Shown here piece after piece: positions 38,837-50,953 of a stretch of DNA of 64,000 bases (position 1 is its first letter; each line of letters begins with the position of its first letter). The DNA comes from Yersinia mollaretii ATCC 43969 (GTDB taxonomy: Bacteria > Pseudomonadota > Gammaproteobacteria > Enterobacterales > Enterobacteriaceae), in the NCBI RefSeq assembly GCF_013282725.1, contig NZ_CP054043.1:930001-994000 (forward strand). Direction: 5' to 3'. The translations under genes were made by a program, and so were the position numbers. The notes beneath the pieces are model-generated. The model did no database searches. It was not told where the DNA came from and saw only the letters and a program-made list of their open reading frames with translations.

Positions 38837-40036
38837 ATGCTGCGAGTTTTACTGTTATTCCTCATTCTGACCGCCGGGATCGTCCTTGGCCCGATGTTAG
38901 CCGGCCATCAGGGTTATGTGTTGATCCAAACCGATAACTATAACGTCGAGACCAGTGTGACCGGTCTGGTCATTATGCTGATACTGGTTTTGGTCGCGTT
39001 CCTGATAGTCGAGTGGATACTGCGCCGCATTTTCCGCACCGGTGCTCGCACCCGTGGCTGGTTTATGGGTCGCAAACGTACCCGCGCCCGTAAGCAAACT
39101 AAGGCGGCGTTGATCAAGCTGGCTGAAGGTGATTTCAAGCAGGTGGAGAAGTTGCTTACCCGTAACGCCGATCACGCGGAGCAACCGATGGTGAACTATC
39201 TGCTGGCGGCGGAAGCGGCCCAGCAGCGCGGTGATGAGTTCCGTACCAATCAATATCTGGAGCGGGCGGCAGAAGTGGCCGATACCGATCAACTGCCGGT
39301 GGATATTACCCGCGTGCGCATTCAACTGGCGCAGGGCCACATCCATGCGGCGCGCCATGGCGTCGATCGTCTGCTGGATCAAGCACCGCGCCACCCGGAA
39401 GTCCTGCGTTTGGCGGAGCAAGCTTATCTGCGCTCTGGCGCTTACAGCTCATTGCTGGAAATTTTACCGGCGATTGGCAAGGTTCAGCTTCATACGTCAG
39501 AGGAGATCTCCGCGCTGGAACAGCAAGCTTACATTGGTATGATGAATCAATGTATGGCGGAAGAGGGCAGCGATGGCCTGAAACGCTGGTGGAAAGATCA
39601 GAGCCGCAAAGTGCGCAACGAGATCCCGCTGCAAGTGGCATTAGCCGAGCATCTGATTGAGTGTGATGATCATGATGTCGCTCAGCAGATCATTCTGGAT
39701 GGCCTGAAGCGTCAGTATGATGAGCGTTTGGTGCTGTTGATCCCGCGTCTGAAGTCAGGTAATCCCGAGCCGCTGGAGAAGTCATTGCGCCAGCAAATCA
39801 AGCAGCATGGTGCGACACCGCTGCTTAATAGCACGTTGGGTCAGTTGATGCTGAAACACGGTGAGTGGGAGAAAGCCCGCGAAGCCTTTACCGCTGCCCT
39901 TGTACAGCGCCCAGACGGGTATGATTATGCTTGGTTGGCGGATGCCTTGGATAAACTGCATCGCCCTGAGGATGCCGCACAAGCCCGCCGTGAGGGGTTG
40001 CTATCGACCCTACGGCAGAATGGGGAATCGCTCTAA
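38837..40036 (+). CDS. hemY: HemY, TPR membrane protein of the hem operon
   Basis: 399-residue inner-membrane protein (E. coli 398) with two N-terminal transmembrane helices and a large region of tetratricopeptide-like repeats. It is unrelated to the Bacillus protoporphyrinogen oxidase of the same name; it is needed for normal late haem synthesis, and its exact role is unsettled. Landmarks are RKRTRARKQTKAALIKLAEG and the repeat NSTLGQLMLKHGEWEKAREA. Last gene of hemCDXY. Confidence 0.95.
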   Translation: MLRVLLLFLILTAGIVLGPMLAGHQGYVLIQTDNYNVETSVTGLVIMLILVLVAFLIVEWILRRIFRTGARTRGWFMGRKRTRARKQTKAALIKLAEGDFKQVEKLLTRNADHAEQPMVNYLLAAEAAQQRGDEFRTNQYLERAAEVADTDQLPVDITRVRIQLAQGHIHAARHGVDRLLDQAPRHPEVLRLAEQAYLRSGAYSSLLEILPAIGKVQLHTSEEISALEQQAYIGMMNQCMAEEGSDGLKRWWKDQSRKVRNEIPLQVALAEHLIECDDHDVAQQIILDGLKRQYDERLVLLIPRLKSGNPEPLEKSLRQQIKQHGATPLLNSTLGQLMLKHGEWEKAREAFTAALVQRPDGYDYAWLADALDKLHRPEDAAQARREGLLSTLRQNGESL

Positions 40037-40045
40037 GTTTTGTGG

Positions 40046-40215
40046 GCACGGCGGAGAGAACCGGGTTTGTCAGCGGCGGAGAGAACAGGCGGATCGTAAA
40101 GACGCCGTAAATACTTCCTTGTAGGCTCGAGCCGCGCCATCCTTGGCGCGGACGCTTTACTCTTCCACCTGTCCTCACCGTTCCCGATCGAGTCATCGGG
40201 GTTTGTCATCAGTCT
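40046..40215. repeat. YPAL-like palindromic element downstream of hemY
   Basis: About 170 bp, same orientation as 26203-26346 and reverse of 3197-3361. Shared blocks include GGCGGAGAGAACAGGCGGAT, CGTAAAGACGCCGTAAATAC and CGCGCCATCCTTGGCGCGGA. Its left end carries an extra copy of GGCGGAGAGAAC (40046 and 40064). It starts about 10 bp after the hemY stop and ends against the operon terminator. Confidence 0.78.
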
Positions 40216-40239
40216 AAAAGCTCCTACGGGAGCTTTTTT
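40216..40239 (+). terminator. Rho-independent terminator of hemCDXY
   Basis: Stem AAAAGCTCC / GGAGCTTTT with a 4-base loop and a trailing run of T. It lies about 180 bp after hemY because a YPAL-like element sits between the gene and the terminator. Confidence 0.9.
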
Positions 40240-40253
40240 GTTATCTACTTTTC

Positions 40254-40475
40254 AAAAAAAAACGCCTGCCATTTTCGGCAAGCGTCTAAAATCTTCAGGT
40301 CTACGACAACATGTCGGCGCCTCACTCAACGTTATGCCCGGTATGTGATGAAGGTATTCAACATCGTTTACTTGGACAATAGGCACCCTAAAATTGGCTC
40401 TGCATCATCTCTGGGTTTATGAAGCTAAATTGGCGGTAAGACCAAGCTGTCATAATAAGTGAGATGAGCATCTAC
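40254..40475 (-). ncRNA. glmZ: GlmZ small regulatory RNA
   Basis: Hfq-dependent small RNA that base-pairs with the glmS leader and activates synthesis of glucosamine-6-phosphate synthase; RapZ and RNase E inactivate it. Minus-strand landmarks shared with E. coli GlmZ are the 5' end GTAGATGCTCAT, then CATAAAC, GCAGAGCC, AACGTTGAGTGA, TGTTGTC and GACCTG, then a terminator ACGCTTGCC / GGCAGGCGT followed by nine T. The length is about 222 nt (E. coli 207). The position between hemY and the argX tRNA cluster is conserved with E. coli. The block TGTTGTCGTAGACCTG corresponds to the glmS-pairing region. Confidence 0.93.
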
Positions 40476-40486
40476 TGGGTAGATGT

Positions 40487-40502
40487 TGCACTTAGCGTGC
40501 CA
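40487..40502 (-). promoter_or_regulatory. Sigma-54 promoter of glmZ
   Basis: Minus-strand TGGCAC-GCTAA-GTGCA, matching TGGCAC-N5-TTGCA with the invariant GG and GC exactly 10 bases apart. The GC lies 12-13 bases before the GlmZ 5' end at 40475/40476, precisely where a -24/-12 promoter should be. Confidence 0.85.
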
Positions 40503-40645
40503 AGTCGCGCAATCGACGGCAGTTTCATTTCATTGCCTGCAAATAAAAACCTAACTAACTGATAAAAAATAGATTTATTTTTACGCCCATTTAGCATTCT
40601 ATGCCCACGCCCACTGGCTCTGATGGCGAGGTGCCATTAGTGATC

Positions 40646-40663
40646 TGTCGCTACAAAACGACG
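40646..40663. promoter_or_regulatory. Candidate GlrR activator box (imperfect)
   Basis: TGTC-N10-GACG, one base off the TGTCN10GACA consensus for GlrR (YfhA). It lies about 170-190 bp upstream of the GlmZ start. Confidence 0.5.
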
Positions 40664-40693
40664 TTATCCATCATCATACTTTTTCTTTTTATT

Positions 40694-40706
40694 TATCAAT
40701 TAATTA
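40694..40706. promoter_or_regulatory. Candidate IHF site
   Basis: TATCAA-TTAA-TTA fits the IHF consensus WATCAAN4TTR exactly and lies in an AT-rich tract beside the perfect GlrR box. IHF bending is usual for sigma-54 promoters with distant activator sites, but the consensus is short and occurs by chance. Confidence 0.4.
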
Positions 40707-40708
40707 TA

Positions 40709-40726
40709 TGTCTCTTTTTAGAGACA
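40709..40726. promoter_or_regulatory. GlrR activator box (perfect)
   Basis: TGTC-TCTTTTTAGA-GACA is an exact match to TGTCN10GACA, with the dyad extending inward (TGTCTC / GAGACA). It lies about 235-250 bp upstream of the GlmZ start. An additional weak copy (TGTC-N10-AACA) is at 40741-40758. Confidence 0.65.
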
Positions 40727-40956
40727 AAGCATGTGTCTTTTGTCGTGAAAAGCCAACACCGACTCTCTGAGGGGATAAATCACCGTTCGGGTCAGGCTAA
40801 TCGCCTCATTTGATCAAAGGGCGGCAACATCGTTTCGGGCGTCGAGAAGACGATAGTGGTGTCGCACCGATGGCGGATAACAAAACAGGGATAGGATTAA
40901 TTCGGGATGAGCAGAGATTATGGGGAGAGCGATATTATCTGGACAAATAATAGACG

Positions 40957-40983
40957 AAAAAAAACCCCGCATTGCGGGGTTTC
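40957..40983 (-). terminator. Terminator of the tRNA operon
   Basis: Minus-strand stem AACCCCGC / GCGGGGTT with a 3-base loop followed by a run of eight T, ten bases after the 3' end of proM. Confidence 0.93.
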
Positions 40984-40992
40984 TTCTGAAAT

Positions 40993-41069
40993 TGGTCGGC
41001 GAGAGAGGATTCGAACCTCCGACCCACTGGTCCCAAACCAGTTGCGCTACCAAGCTGCGCTACTCGCCG
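40993..41069 (-). tRNA. proM: tRNA-Pro (anticodon TGG)
   Basis: 77 nt including an encoded CCA end. Acceptor stem CGGCGAG / CTCGCCG, anticodon loop TTTGGGA, T-loop GTTCGAATC. It matches E. coli proM. Last gene of the argX-hisR-leuT-proM cluster. Confidence 0.98.
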
Positions 41070-41144
41070 ATTTCTTACTTCTTACTCTACAAGGTCTTTC
41101 GACCTATGTCCATGTAAATCTTAATAAAAATCTACATGTTTGTG

Positions 41145-41231
41145 TGGTGCGAAGGGAGGGACTTGAACCCTCACGTCCGTAAGGACACTAACACCTGAAG
41201 CTAGCGCGTCTACCAATTCCGCCACCATCGC
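41145..41231 (-). tRNA. leuT: tRNA-Leu (anticodon CAG)
   Basis: 87 nt with the long variable arm of leucine tRNAs (TGTCCTTACGGAC) and an encoded CCA. The anticodon stem-loop reads GCTTCAGGTG. The acceptor pairs GCGATGG with CCTTCGC, so the fourth base pair differs from E. coli (GCGAAGG) and forms T-T, a probable mismatch. Confidence 0.96.
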
Positions 41232-41246
41232 ATGTTCCACAAAATT

Positions 41247-41323
41247 TGGGGTGGCTAATGGGGCTCGAACCCACGACAACTGGAATCACAATCCAGGGCT
41301 CTACCAACTGAGCTATAGCCACC
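41247..41323 (-). tRNA. hisR: tRNA-His (anticodon GTG)
   Basis: 77 nt including the extra 5' G that is specific to histidine tRNA and an encoded CCA. The anticodon loop is TTGTGAT, and the T-arm reads GTGGGTTCGAGCCCC. It matches E. coli hisR apart from one base in the T-loop. Confidence 0.98.
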
Positions 41324-41399
41324 ATAACTTCTTACAGCTTACTTCGTTCTTCGTCGTACGCGGCAATCTTACCACCGCAGCTCTTGCACACAAAATTAA

Positions 41400-41476
<77 letters not shown>

Positions 41477-41497
41477 TTAGCGCCGTTGCGGGTGAGG

Positions 41498-41526
41498 ATA
41501 CTACGGTTTTAATACTTGGCTGTCTA
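41498..41526 (-). promoter_or_regulatory. Promoter of the argX-hisR-leuT-proM operon
   Basis: Minus-strand TAGACA (-35, 41526-41521) and TAGTAT (-10, 41503-41498) with 17-bp spacing. They are followed by a GC-rich discriminator (CCTCACCCGC), the hallmark of stringently controlled stable-RNA promoters. Confidence 0.75.
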
Positions 41527-41682
41527 GTGCTTTTTTAGAAGAAATGGCGTGTTTGCTTACGCTTTGCACAGTCTGCCACAAAAGTCAGCCATTGATAGCC
41601 CTCACCTCGCCTTGTTCGCTGGTTTTATAGGCGTTTCATCTCCTTGGTGCTGGAAGCTGCGGGGAGTTAGCAGCAACGCCCA

Positions 41683-43074
41683 TTACTTTGGGGATAGCTC
41701 GACGACATTCTGTTTATGCATTCTTAAACCGAAGTAGCACGCCGAGACTAATCCAAGGAAGCTCGCTCCCGCCAACAGAGATAAACGGGTTTCCGGGTTA
41801 ATGCCCATCCCGACCAGCACACAAATCAAAAAGGCGATCGTGAGGTAGTTGACGTACGGGAACATGATGGATTTAAACGGATGCTGTTTTAATGCCTCTT
41901 TATGTACCTGCCGGAAACGTAGCTGGCTCACCAGCACCACAAACCACGGCACCATGCCCGGCAATACACTGGCACTGTAAACGTAAACAAATACCTGCTG
42001 CGGGTTGGGAATGATGTAATTGAGGCTAGATCCCACCAACAGGCACAGAATAGTGACCGCAATACAGTAGACCGGAACACCACTGGCAGAGAGTTTCGTT
42101 AGGCAAGCGGGTAACTGGCGGTTTTTCGCCAAGGCATACAACATGCGCCCACCACTGTACATGCCGCTATTACAGCCGGACAGCGCAGCGGTCAGTACCA
42201 CGAAGTTGATAATCCCAGCGGCAGCCACTATCCCTATTTTGGCAAAGGTCAGCACAAAGGGGCTGCCTTCCGTGCCGATACCATTCCACGGGAAGATAGT
42301 GACAATGACAAATATCGCGCCGACATAGAAAATCAGAATGCGCCATAAGATGTTATTGATGGCGCGCTTTAAGGTGACTTGCGGATTTCGGGCTTCACCG
42401 GCAGTAATCCCCACCAGTTCAACGCCTTGGTAGGATGCCACCACAATACAGAGCGCGAACATGAAGCCTTTCCAGCCGCCCGCAAAGAAGCCACCGTGGG
42501 CCGTCAGGTTATCAAAGCCAATGGGTTGGCCGTGATTGCCAAAACCAAAGAAGATCACCCCTAGCCCCACCAGAATCATCACGATAATGGTCGTGACCTT
42601 GATCATCGCAAACCAGAACTCTAACTCGCCATATAATCTGACCGCCGCCAGATTAGCCAGTGCCACGATAGCAACCCCCATGATAGCCGGCAGCCATTGG
42701 GGAATTTCGGGGAACCAAAACTGTACGTAGACGCCAATAGCAGTAATTTCGGATATCCCCACTGCTATCCACATAAACCAATAGCCCCAAGCGGTCAGAT
42801 AGCCAAAATAGGGGCTAAGATACTTATGCGCATACACGGCGAAAGAGCCTGCAACCGGCTCCAGATAGAGCATTTCGCCCATCGCACGCATGATAAAGAA
42901 CACAAATAAGCCGGCAACAATGTAGGCCAGCAACACGGATGGCCCGGCCCATTTCAAGGTACTGGCTGACCCCATAAACAGCCCGACGCCAATTGTCCCA
43001 CCTAGCGCTATCAGTTCGATATGCCGGGCTTCCAGCCCACGGTGTAATCCTTTTTTCTCTTCGTTATCTGCCAT
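41683..43074 (-). CDS. yifK: Threonine/serine transporter ThrP (YifK), APC family
   Basis: Twelve-helix amino-acid permease; E. coli YifK was identified as a proton-coupled threonine/serine transporter. The product is 463 residues (E. coli 461). The N-terminal [20 protein letters not shown] is the family signature; [22 protein letters not shown] follows. I chose the ATG at 43074 after AGAGGG; the frame opens 33 codons further upstream with no family support. It lies upstream of the tRNA cluster, as in E. coli. I found no terminator hairpin between its stop and the tRNA promoter. Confidence 0.95.
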   Translation of the reverse strand: MADNEEKKGLHRGLEARHIELIALGGTIGVGLFMGSASTLKWAGPSVLLAYIVAGLFVFFIMRAMGEMLYLEPVAGSFAVYAHKYLSPYFGYLTAWGYWFMWIAVGISEITAIGVYVQFWFPEIPQWLPAIMGVAIVALANLAAVRLYGELEFWFAMIKVTTIIVMILVGLGVIFFGFGNHGQPIGFDNLTAHGGFFAGGWKGFMFALCIVVASYQGVELVGITAGEARNPQVTLKRAINNILWRILIFYVGAIFVIVTIFPWNGIGTEGSPFVLTFAKIGIVAAAGIINFVVLTAALSGCNSGMYSGGRMLYALAKNRQLPACLTKLSASGVPVYCIAVTILCLLVGSSLNYIIPNPQQVFVYVYSASVLPGMVPWFVVLVSQLRFRQVHKEALKQHPFKSIMFPYVNYLTIAFLICVLVGMGINPETRLSLLAGASFLGLVSACYFGLRMHKQNVVELSPK

Positions 43075-43362
43075 ATATCCCTCTGTAAATCGACTGGTGT
43101 GTGTCTGCTCCGGATTCCCGGTTGTTGTTGTTATAAAAATAAAATGCATGACCGAACAAAAACATTCAGTCAAGTTATCAATAGCTTCAGATTAAATCAT
43201 AGGGAAACGGCACCGAATAAAAAATGATGGCGACCGCAAAATCCTAATCGGCCCGTATCGTTCCGTATATGCGGCAGATTAGCAAACGGGAATCTAAAAC
43301 TTTATGGAATAAAAATAATTAAATTGATTCCGTAATGGAATTAAAGTGGGGGACATTAGCGG

Positions 43363-43413
43363 GATGGATAGTTAGCGTAGATGGATAGTTAGCGTAGATG
43401 GATAGTTAGCGAA
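43363..43413. repeat. 17-bp tandem repeat, three copies
   Basis: Three 17-bp units (GATGGATAGTTAGCGTA type) at 43363-43379, 43380-43396 and 43397-43413; the first two are identical and the third differs at one base. They lie between yifK and wecG. The rest of the 43075-43473 gap is AT-rich with no gene visible; it must hold the yifK promoter. Confidence 0.92.
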
Positions 43414-43438
43414 GCGAATAGATGGCGTGGTTATCATA

Positions 43439-43460
43439 GCAGGGCCGTAGGTGGCCCTGC
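43439..43460. terminator. Hairpin after wecG at the end of the ECA operon
   Basis: An 8-bp GC-rich perfect stem (GCAGGGCC / GGCCCTGC) with a 6-base loop, 14 bp after the wecG stop. No T-run follows on the minus strand, so it may stabilise the mRNA end or act with Rho. Confidence 0.6.
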
Positions 43461-43473
43461 CTGTCTCAGAATA

Positions 43474-44256
43474 TTACAAGCGGCCGCTGTAATAATAACC
43501 GACAAATTTAAGCAGTTTGAATTGACGGCGGATGCGGCTTGGCTGCGCCAATAGGCGATAGAGCCACTCTAGCCCCAGATTCTGCCAGATCTTCGGCGCA
43601 CGTTTGACATGCCCGGTAAAGACGTCGTAAGTCCCGCCCACGCCCATATAGAGCGCATCAGGGTAGAATTTACGGCAGTCACGCATAAACATCTCCTGTT
43701 TAGGCGACCCCATGGCAACCGTGACAATTGCCGCGCCACTGGCAGCAATGCGCGCAAATAGCGCCTCACGCTGCTCTGGCGTGAAGTAACCATCTTGGCT
43801 ACCCACCAAGTTCACATTCCATTGCGACCGCAGCTTAGCTTCCGTTTCAGCCAGAATCTCAGGCTTGCCCCCGACTAAAAAGACTGGCGTCCCTTGCTGC
43901 CCCGCGCGTTGCATCAAGGCTTCCCATAAGTCAGCCCCCGCCACCCGAGAGAGTTGGGCTTGCGGGTATTTACGGCGAATCGCCCGCACCATGCTGATGC
44001 CGTCGGCATACAGGTATTCAGCCTCATTAATCAGTTCACGCAGCGCCGCGTCGTCTTCGGCTTTGAGCAGTTTCTCTGCATTCATCGCCACCAGCGTGCC
44101 GGTCTTCACCGGGCCACTGCTCAGCAGATGATCCAGTGTCTGGGTCATGTCACGAAAGCCCCAGATCTCGAAACCACGGACATTATATTTTGGGATGCCC
44201 GTTTCTTGGGTTGGAATGCCCGTTTTTTGGGCTGGAGTAGCAGTATTCGGTTCCAT
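43474..44256 (-). CDS. wecG: UDP-ManNAcA transferase of ECA synthesis
   Basis: Adds N-acetylmannosaminuronic acid to lipid I, giving lipid II of enterobacterial common antigen, at the inner membrane. It belongs to the WecG/TagA/CpsF family (GT26). The product is 260 residues (E. coli 246). Motifs are [37 protein letters not shown] and [15 protein letters not shown]. The extra N-terminal residues are a short repeat, [11 protein letters not shown]. It has no membrane segment. Last gene of the operon, starting 8 bases after wzyE. Confidence 0.96.
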   Translation of the reverse strand: MEPNTATPAQKTGIPTQETGIPKYNVRGFEIWGFRDMTQTLDHLLSSGPVKTGTLVAMNAEKLLKAEDDAALRELINEAEYLYADGISMVRAIRRKYPQAQLSRVAGADLWEALMQRAGQQGTPVFLVGGKPEILAETEAKLRSQWNVNLVGSQDGYFTPEQREALFARIAASGAAIVTVAMGSPKQEMFMRDCRKFYPDALYMGVGGTYDVFTGHVKRAPKIWQNLGLEWLYRLLAQPSRIRRQFKLLKFVGYYYSGRL

Positions 44257-44264
44257 TTCAATCC

Positions 44265-48002
<3,738 letters not shown>

Positions 48003-48003
48003 A

Positions 48004-49134
48004 TCAGGCGAAGTAACTCAGTACAGTGTTAATGACCGTTTTCTGATTGATATCAGTCAGGTTATAGAAGATAGGCAAGCGAACCAGACGCTCACTCTCT
48101 TGGCTGGTAAAGCGGTCTTCACCCGCCATACGGCCAAACTCTTCACCCGCCGGACAGGCGTGCAAGGGAATGTAGTGGAAGACCGCCATGATCTCGGCTT
48201 CTTTTAGGAAGCTGATAAATTTAGAGCGGTCGTCAATGTCGCGCAGTTTGAGATAAAACATGTGCGCATTTTGTTTCAGGTCGGCTGGAATCACCGGGAG
48301 ATCAATGCGCCCAGCATCAGCCAACGGCTTAAAGGCATGGTAATAGGTGTGCCACAACGCCAGACGGCGTTCGTTGATCTGCTCTGCGGCTTCCAATTGG
48401 CCCCACAGATAAGCGGCCTGTAGATCAGACATCAAATAGCTGGAGCCAATATCACGCCAAGTGTATTTGTCTACCTGACCACGGAAGAACTGGCTGCGGT
48501 TGGTGCCTTTTTCGCGAATGATTTCTGCACGATCAATCAGTGACGGGTCATTGATCAGGGTCGCGCCGCCTTCACCGCCGGCGGTGTAGTTCTTGGTTTC
48601 ATGGAAGCTAAAGCAACCAATATGACCAATGGTGCCGAGTGCTTTGCCTTTGTAAGTGGACATCACGCCTTGCGCGGCATCTTCGACCACAAACAGATTA
48701 TGTTTTTTTGCCAGCGCCATGATGGTGTCCATCTCGCAGGCCACACCCGCGTAGTGGACCGGCACGATAACTCGGGTTTTATCGGTGATCGCCGCTTCAA
48801 TCTTGGTTTCATCGATATTCATGGTATCTGGGCGGATATCAACAAACACCATTTTCGCCCCGCGCAGCACAAACGCATTGGCGGTCGAAACGAAGGTGAA
48901 ACTCGGCATGATAATCTCATCACCGGGCTTGATATCCAGCAACAACGCGGCCATCTCCAGCGAGGCGGTGCAAGAAGGCGTCAGCAAGACTTTCGGGCAA
49001 CCAAAATGCTGCTCCATCCACTGCTGGCAGCGACGGGTAAACCCACCATCGCCACATAACTTCCCACTGGCCATCGCAGCCTGCATATAACCCAGTTCAG
49101 TGCCAACTACCGGTGGAGCGTTAAATGGAATCAT
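48004..49134 (-). CDS. wecE: dTDP-4-amino-4,6-dideoxygalactose transaminase
   Basis: PLP enzyme of the DegT/DnrJ/EryC1 family that aminates dTDP-4-keto-6-deoxyglucose on the way to dTDP-Fuc4NAc. The product is 376 residues, as in E. coli. The PLP lysine stands in CFSFHETKNYTAGGEGG; the substrate loop VPVHYAGVACEMD is intact. The ATG at 49134 has AGGGGA upstream; an open frame to 49209 overlaps wecD and has no support. Confidence 0.97.
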   Translation of the reverse strand: MIPFNAPPVVGTELGYMQAAMASGKLCGDGGFTRRCQQWMEQHFGCPKVLLTPSCTASLEMAALLLDIKPGDEIIMPSFTFVSTANAFVLRGAKMVFVDIRPDTMNIDETKIEAAITDKTRVIVPVHYAGVACEMDTIMALAKKHNLFVVEDAAQGVMSTYKGKALGTIGHIGCFSFHETKNYTAGGEGGATLINDPSLIDRAEIIREKGTNRSQFFRGQVDKYTWRDIGSSYLMSDLQAAYLWGQLEAAEQINERRLALWHTYYHAFKPLADAGRIDLPVIPADLKQNAHMFYLKLRDIDDRSKFISFLKEAEIMAVFHYIPLHACPAGEEFGRMAGEDRFTSQESERLVRLPIFYNLTDINQKTVINTVLSYFA

Positions 49135-49135
49135 T

Positions 49136-49864
49136 TCATCCCCTACATAACCAATACGCGGTGCTCTCAATCGACGCACCACTGCGAATATAAAGACGTA
49201 AAGCAGCAATATTGCTCATCTGCGTGGCTACCCGTAACCGCTGTAACCCGTGACCATGGCACCACTGCTTTGCCGCCGACATTAATGATGAACCTATGCC
49301 TTTACCCTGCGCATCGGGGAAGACCGCCAACAGGCCAATACGGGCGCTGCCATCGTGCAGATCCCGTAATGTCACAAAACCCGCAGGCTGCCCCAGCGCA
49401 TCCATCACCAATAAACATTGATGATCGAAGGTGCCCAATACCGCCTTTTCAGCCCACAGTGCATAAAATCGCCCGCTGTCTTGTGGGTCATACCAAGGTG
49501 CGCGAAAACGGCTTAATGCAAAAGCGCTGGCGGCGACACGACGCAAGAGTGGAATATCCGCCACAGTGGCGACCCTCAGCTCATTATCTGCCGCAGATGT
49601 AGCATTTTCCGTGCCAATCTCAGTGTTGATAGCCACGGCCAGCGACAGATCGACCTCCCCTTCAACGAGTTTGAAGCCAAGTTGACCCAGAGAGTCAATG
49701 AGATCAAGGCGATGGGTAGGCACTTTGGCTTGGGTAAGGGTATACGCATCCAACTCAGCCGGGTTAAGTTGCGGGGCTGAGTCGGAGAAAATCAGTTTTG
49801 CACTGTGGCGCTGGAAAAACTCACTCTCCCAGGCCAGTGGCTCAATACTGGCGTGGACGGGCAT
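49136..49864 (-). CDS. wecD: dTDP-fucosamine N-acetyltransferase
   Basis: GNAT-family acetyltransferase that completes dTDP-Fuc4NAc for ECA. The product is 242 residues (E. coli 224). Landmarks are [31 protein letters not shown] and the CoA-binding motif [14 protein letters not shown]. It overlaps the 3' end of rffH by 23 bases and ends one base before wecE. Confidence 0.95.
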   Translation of the reverse strand: MPVHASIEPLAWESEFFQRHSAKLIFSDSAPQLNPAELDAYTLTQAKVPTHRLDLIDSLGQLGFKLVEGEVDLSLAVAINTEIGTENATSAADNELRVATVADIPLLRRVAASAFALSRFRAPWYDPQDSGRFYALWAEKAVLGTFDHQCLLVMDALGQPAGFVTLRDLHDGSARIGLLAVFPDAQGKGIGSSLMSAAKQWCHGHGLQRLRVATQMSNIAALRLYIRSGASIESTAYWLCRG

Positions 49865-50723
49865 GTAACAGATCCAACAAATATTTGCCGTAACCCGTTT
49901 TAGACAGCGCCGTTGCTGCGCGTCTTACGCCGTCATCATCCAACCAGCCGTTACGCCATGAGATCTCTTCCAGACAGGCGATTTTGAAACCTTGCCGTTT
50001 TTCAACGGTTTGCACAAAGGTACTGGCCTCAATCAAGCTGTCATGGGTGCCGGTATCCAGCCAAGCGAAACCACGGCCGAGCAGTTCAACCGTCAGCTCA
50101 CCGCGCTCGAGATACATCTGGTTGATGCTGGTAATTTCCAGCTCACCACGAGAAGAGGGTTTAACCTGCTTGGCGAAGTCAACCACCTGATTATCGTAGA
50201 AATAAAGCCCCGTCACCGCCCAGTTGGACTTCGGCTGGCTCGGTTTCTCTTCGATAGATAAGGCGCGGAAGTTGTCATCAAACTCCACCACACCAAAACG
50301 TTCTGGGTCCATCACCTGATAGCCAAAGACCGTTGCGCCGTGTTCACGGGCAGCAACCGCTTTCAGTTTCGGGCTAAAGCCTTGACCAAAGTAGATATTA
50401 TCGCCCAGCACCAAGCAACAAGGCTCATTGCCGATAAACTCTTCGCCGATAATAAATGCCTGTGCCAGACCATCTGGACTCGGTTGTGCCGCATAGCTCA
50501 GATTAATACCAAACTCGTCGCCATTACCCAGCAAGCGCTGGAACGACGGCAAATCTTCGGGTGTAGAGATGATCAAGACATCGCGGATCCCGGCCAACAT
50601 CAGCACTGACAACGGATAATAGATCATCGGCTTATCATAAACCGGAAGCAGTTGCTTAGAGACACCACGGGTGATGGGATGCAGCCTTGTACCGGAGCCA
50701 CCTGCCAGAATTATGCCTTTCAT
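49842..50723 (-). CDS. rffH: Glucose-1-phosphate thymidylyltransferase (ECA)
   Basis: Makes dTDP-glucose from glucose 1-phosphate and dTTP, the first step to dTDP-Fuc4NAc. The product is 293 residues, as in E. coli. Nucleotide-binding signature [20 protein letters not shown], then [14 protein letters not shown] and [19 protein letters not shown]. The ATG at 50723 has GGAG five bases upstream. It is separated from rffG by a 230-bp gap that holds an ERIC, unlike the tight E. coli operon. Confidence 0.97.
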   Translation of the reverse strand: MKGIILAGGSGTRLHPITRGVSKQLLPVYDKPMIYYPLSVLMLAGIRDVLIISTPEDLPSFQRLLGNGDEFGINLSYAAQPSPDGLAQAFIIGEEFIGNEPCCLVLGDNIYFGQGFSPKLKAVAAREHGATVFGYQVMDPERFGVVEFDDNFRALSIEEKPSQPKSNWAVTGLYFYDNQVVDFAKQVKPSSRGELEITSINQMYLERGELTVELLGRGFAWLDTGTHDSLIEASTFVQTVEKRQGFKIACLEEISWRNGWLDDDGVRRAATALSKTGYGKYLLDLLHARPRQY

Positions 50724-50830
50724 ACGATCTCCTAAGACATACAATGTCTTGAAAACATCATGCAAAATATTGAATGATGCCATCCCAATGATTAATAAAC
50801 TTCGAACCTATCGTCAATCACCCAGCGAAA

Positions 50831-50953
50831 TACTCTATAGATCTCAAGGTGCAGGAAGGCGGCAAGCAAGGAAATCCCGATGAGCTGACATAAGTCAGTG
50901 ATTCGGGTGACCGAGCGCAGCCAACACATCTGCAACTTGAAAGATGAAGAGTA
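50831..50953. repeat. ERIC element between rffG and rffH
   Basis: About 123 bp with ERIC landmarks: GTGCAGGAAGGCGGCAAG, CCCGATGAGCTGACATAAGT, GATTCGGGTGACCGAGCGCA and CTGCAACTTGAAAG, with inverted ends TACTCTATAGAT / AAGATGAAGAGTA. It lies inside the ECA operon and ends directly against the rffG stop codon (50954-50956). Confidence 0.88.

Noticed and set aside
38897..39421. 174-codon antisense ORF inside hemY
   Set aside because: Mirror of a high-GC coding gene; hemY on the other strand is a clear orthologue.
40601..40813. 70-codon plus-strand ORF upstream of glmZ
   Set aside because: No ribosome site and no recognisable family; it overlaps the GlrR- and IHF-like sites of the glmZ control region.
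40814..41053. 79-codon minus-strand ORF over proM ([20 protein letters not shown]...)
   Set aside because: The peptide is the conceptual translation of a tRNA gene, a well-known false annotation; the tRNA explains all conservation.
41549..41737. 62-codon plus-strand ORF overlapping the yifK 3' end
   Set aside because: It runs antisense into yifK, has no ribosome site, and its composition looks random.
43363..43413. CRISPR array
   Set aside because: Units are contiguous 17-mers without spacers, and there are no cas genes in the window.
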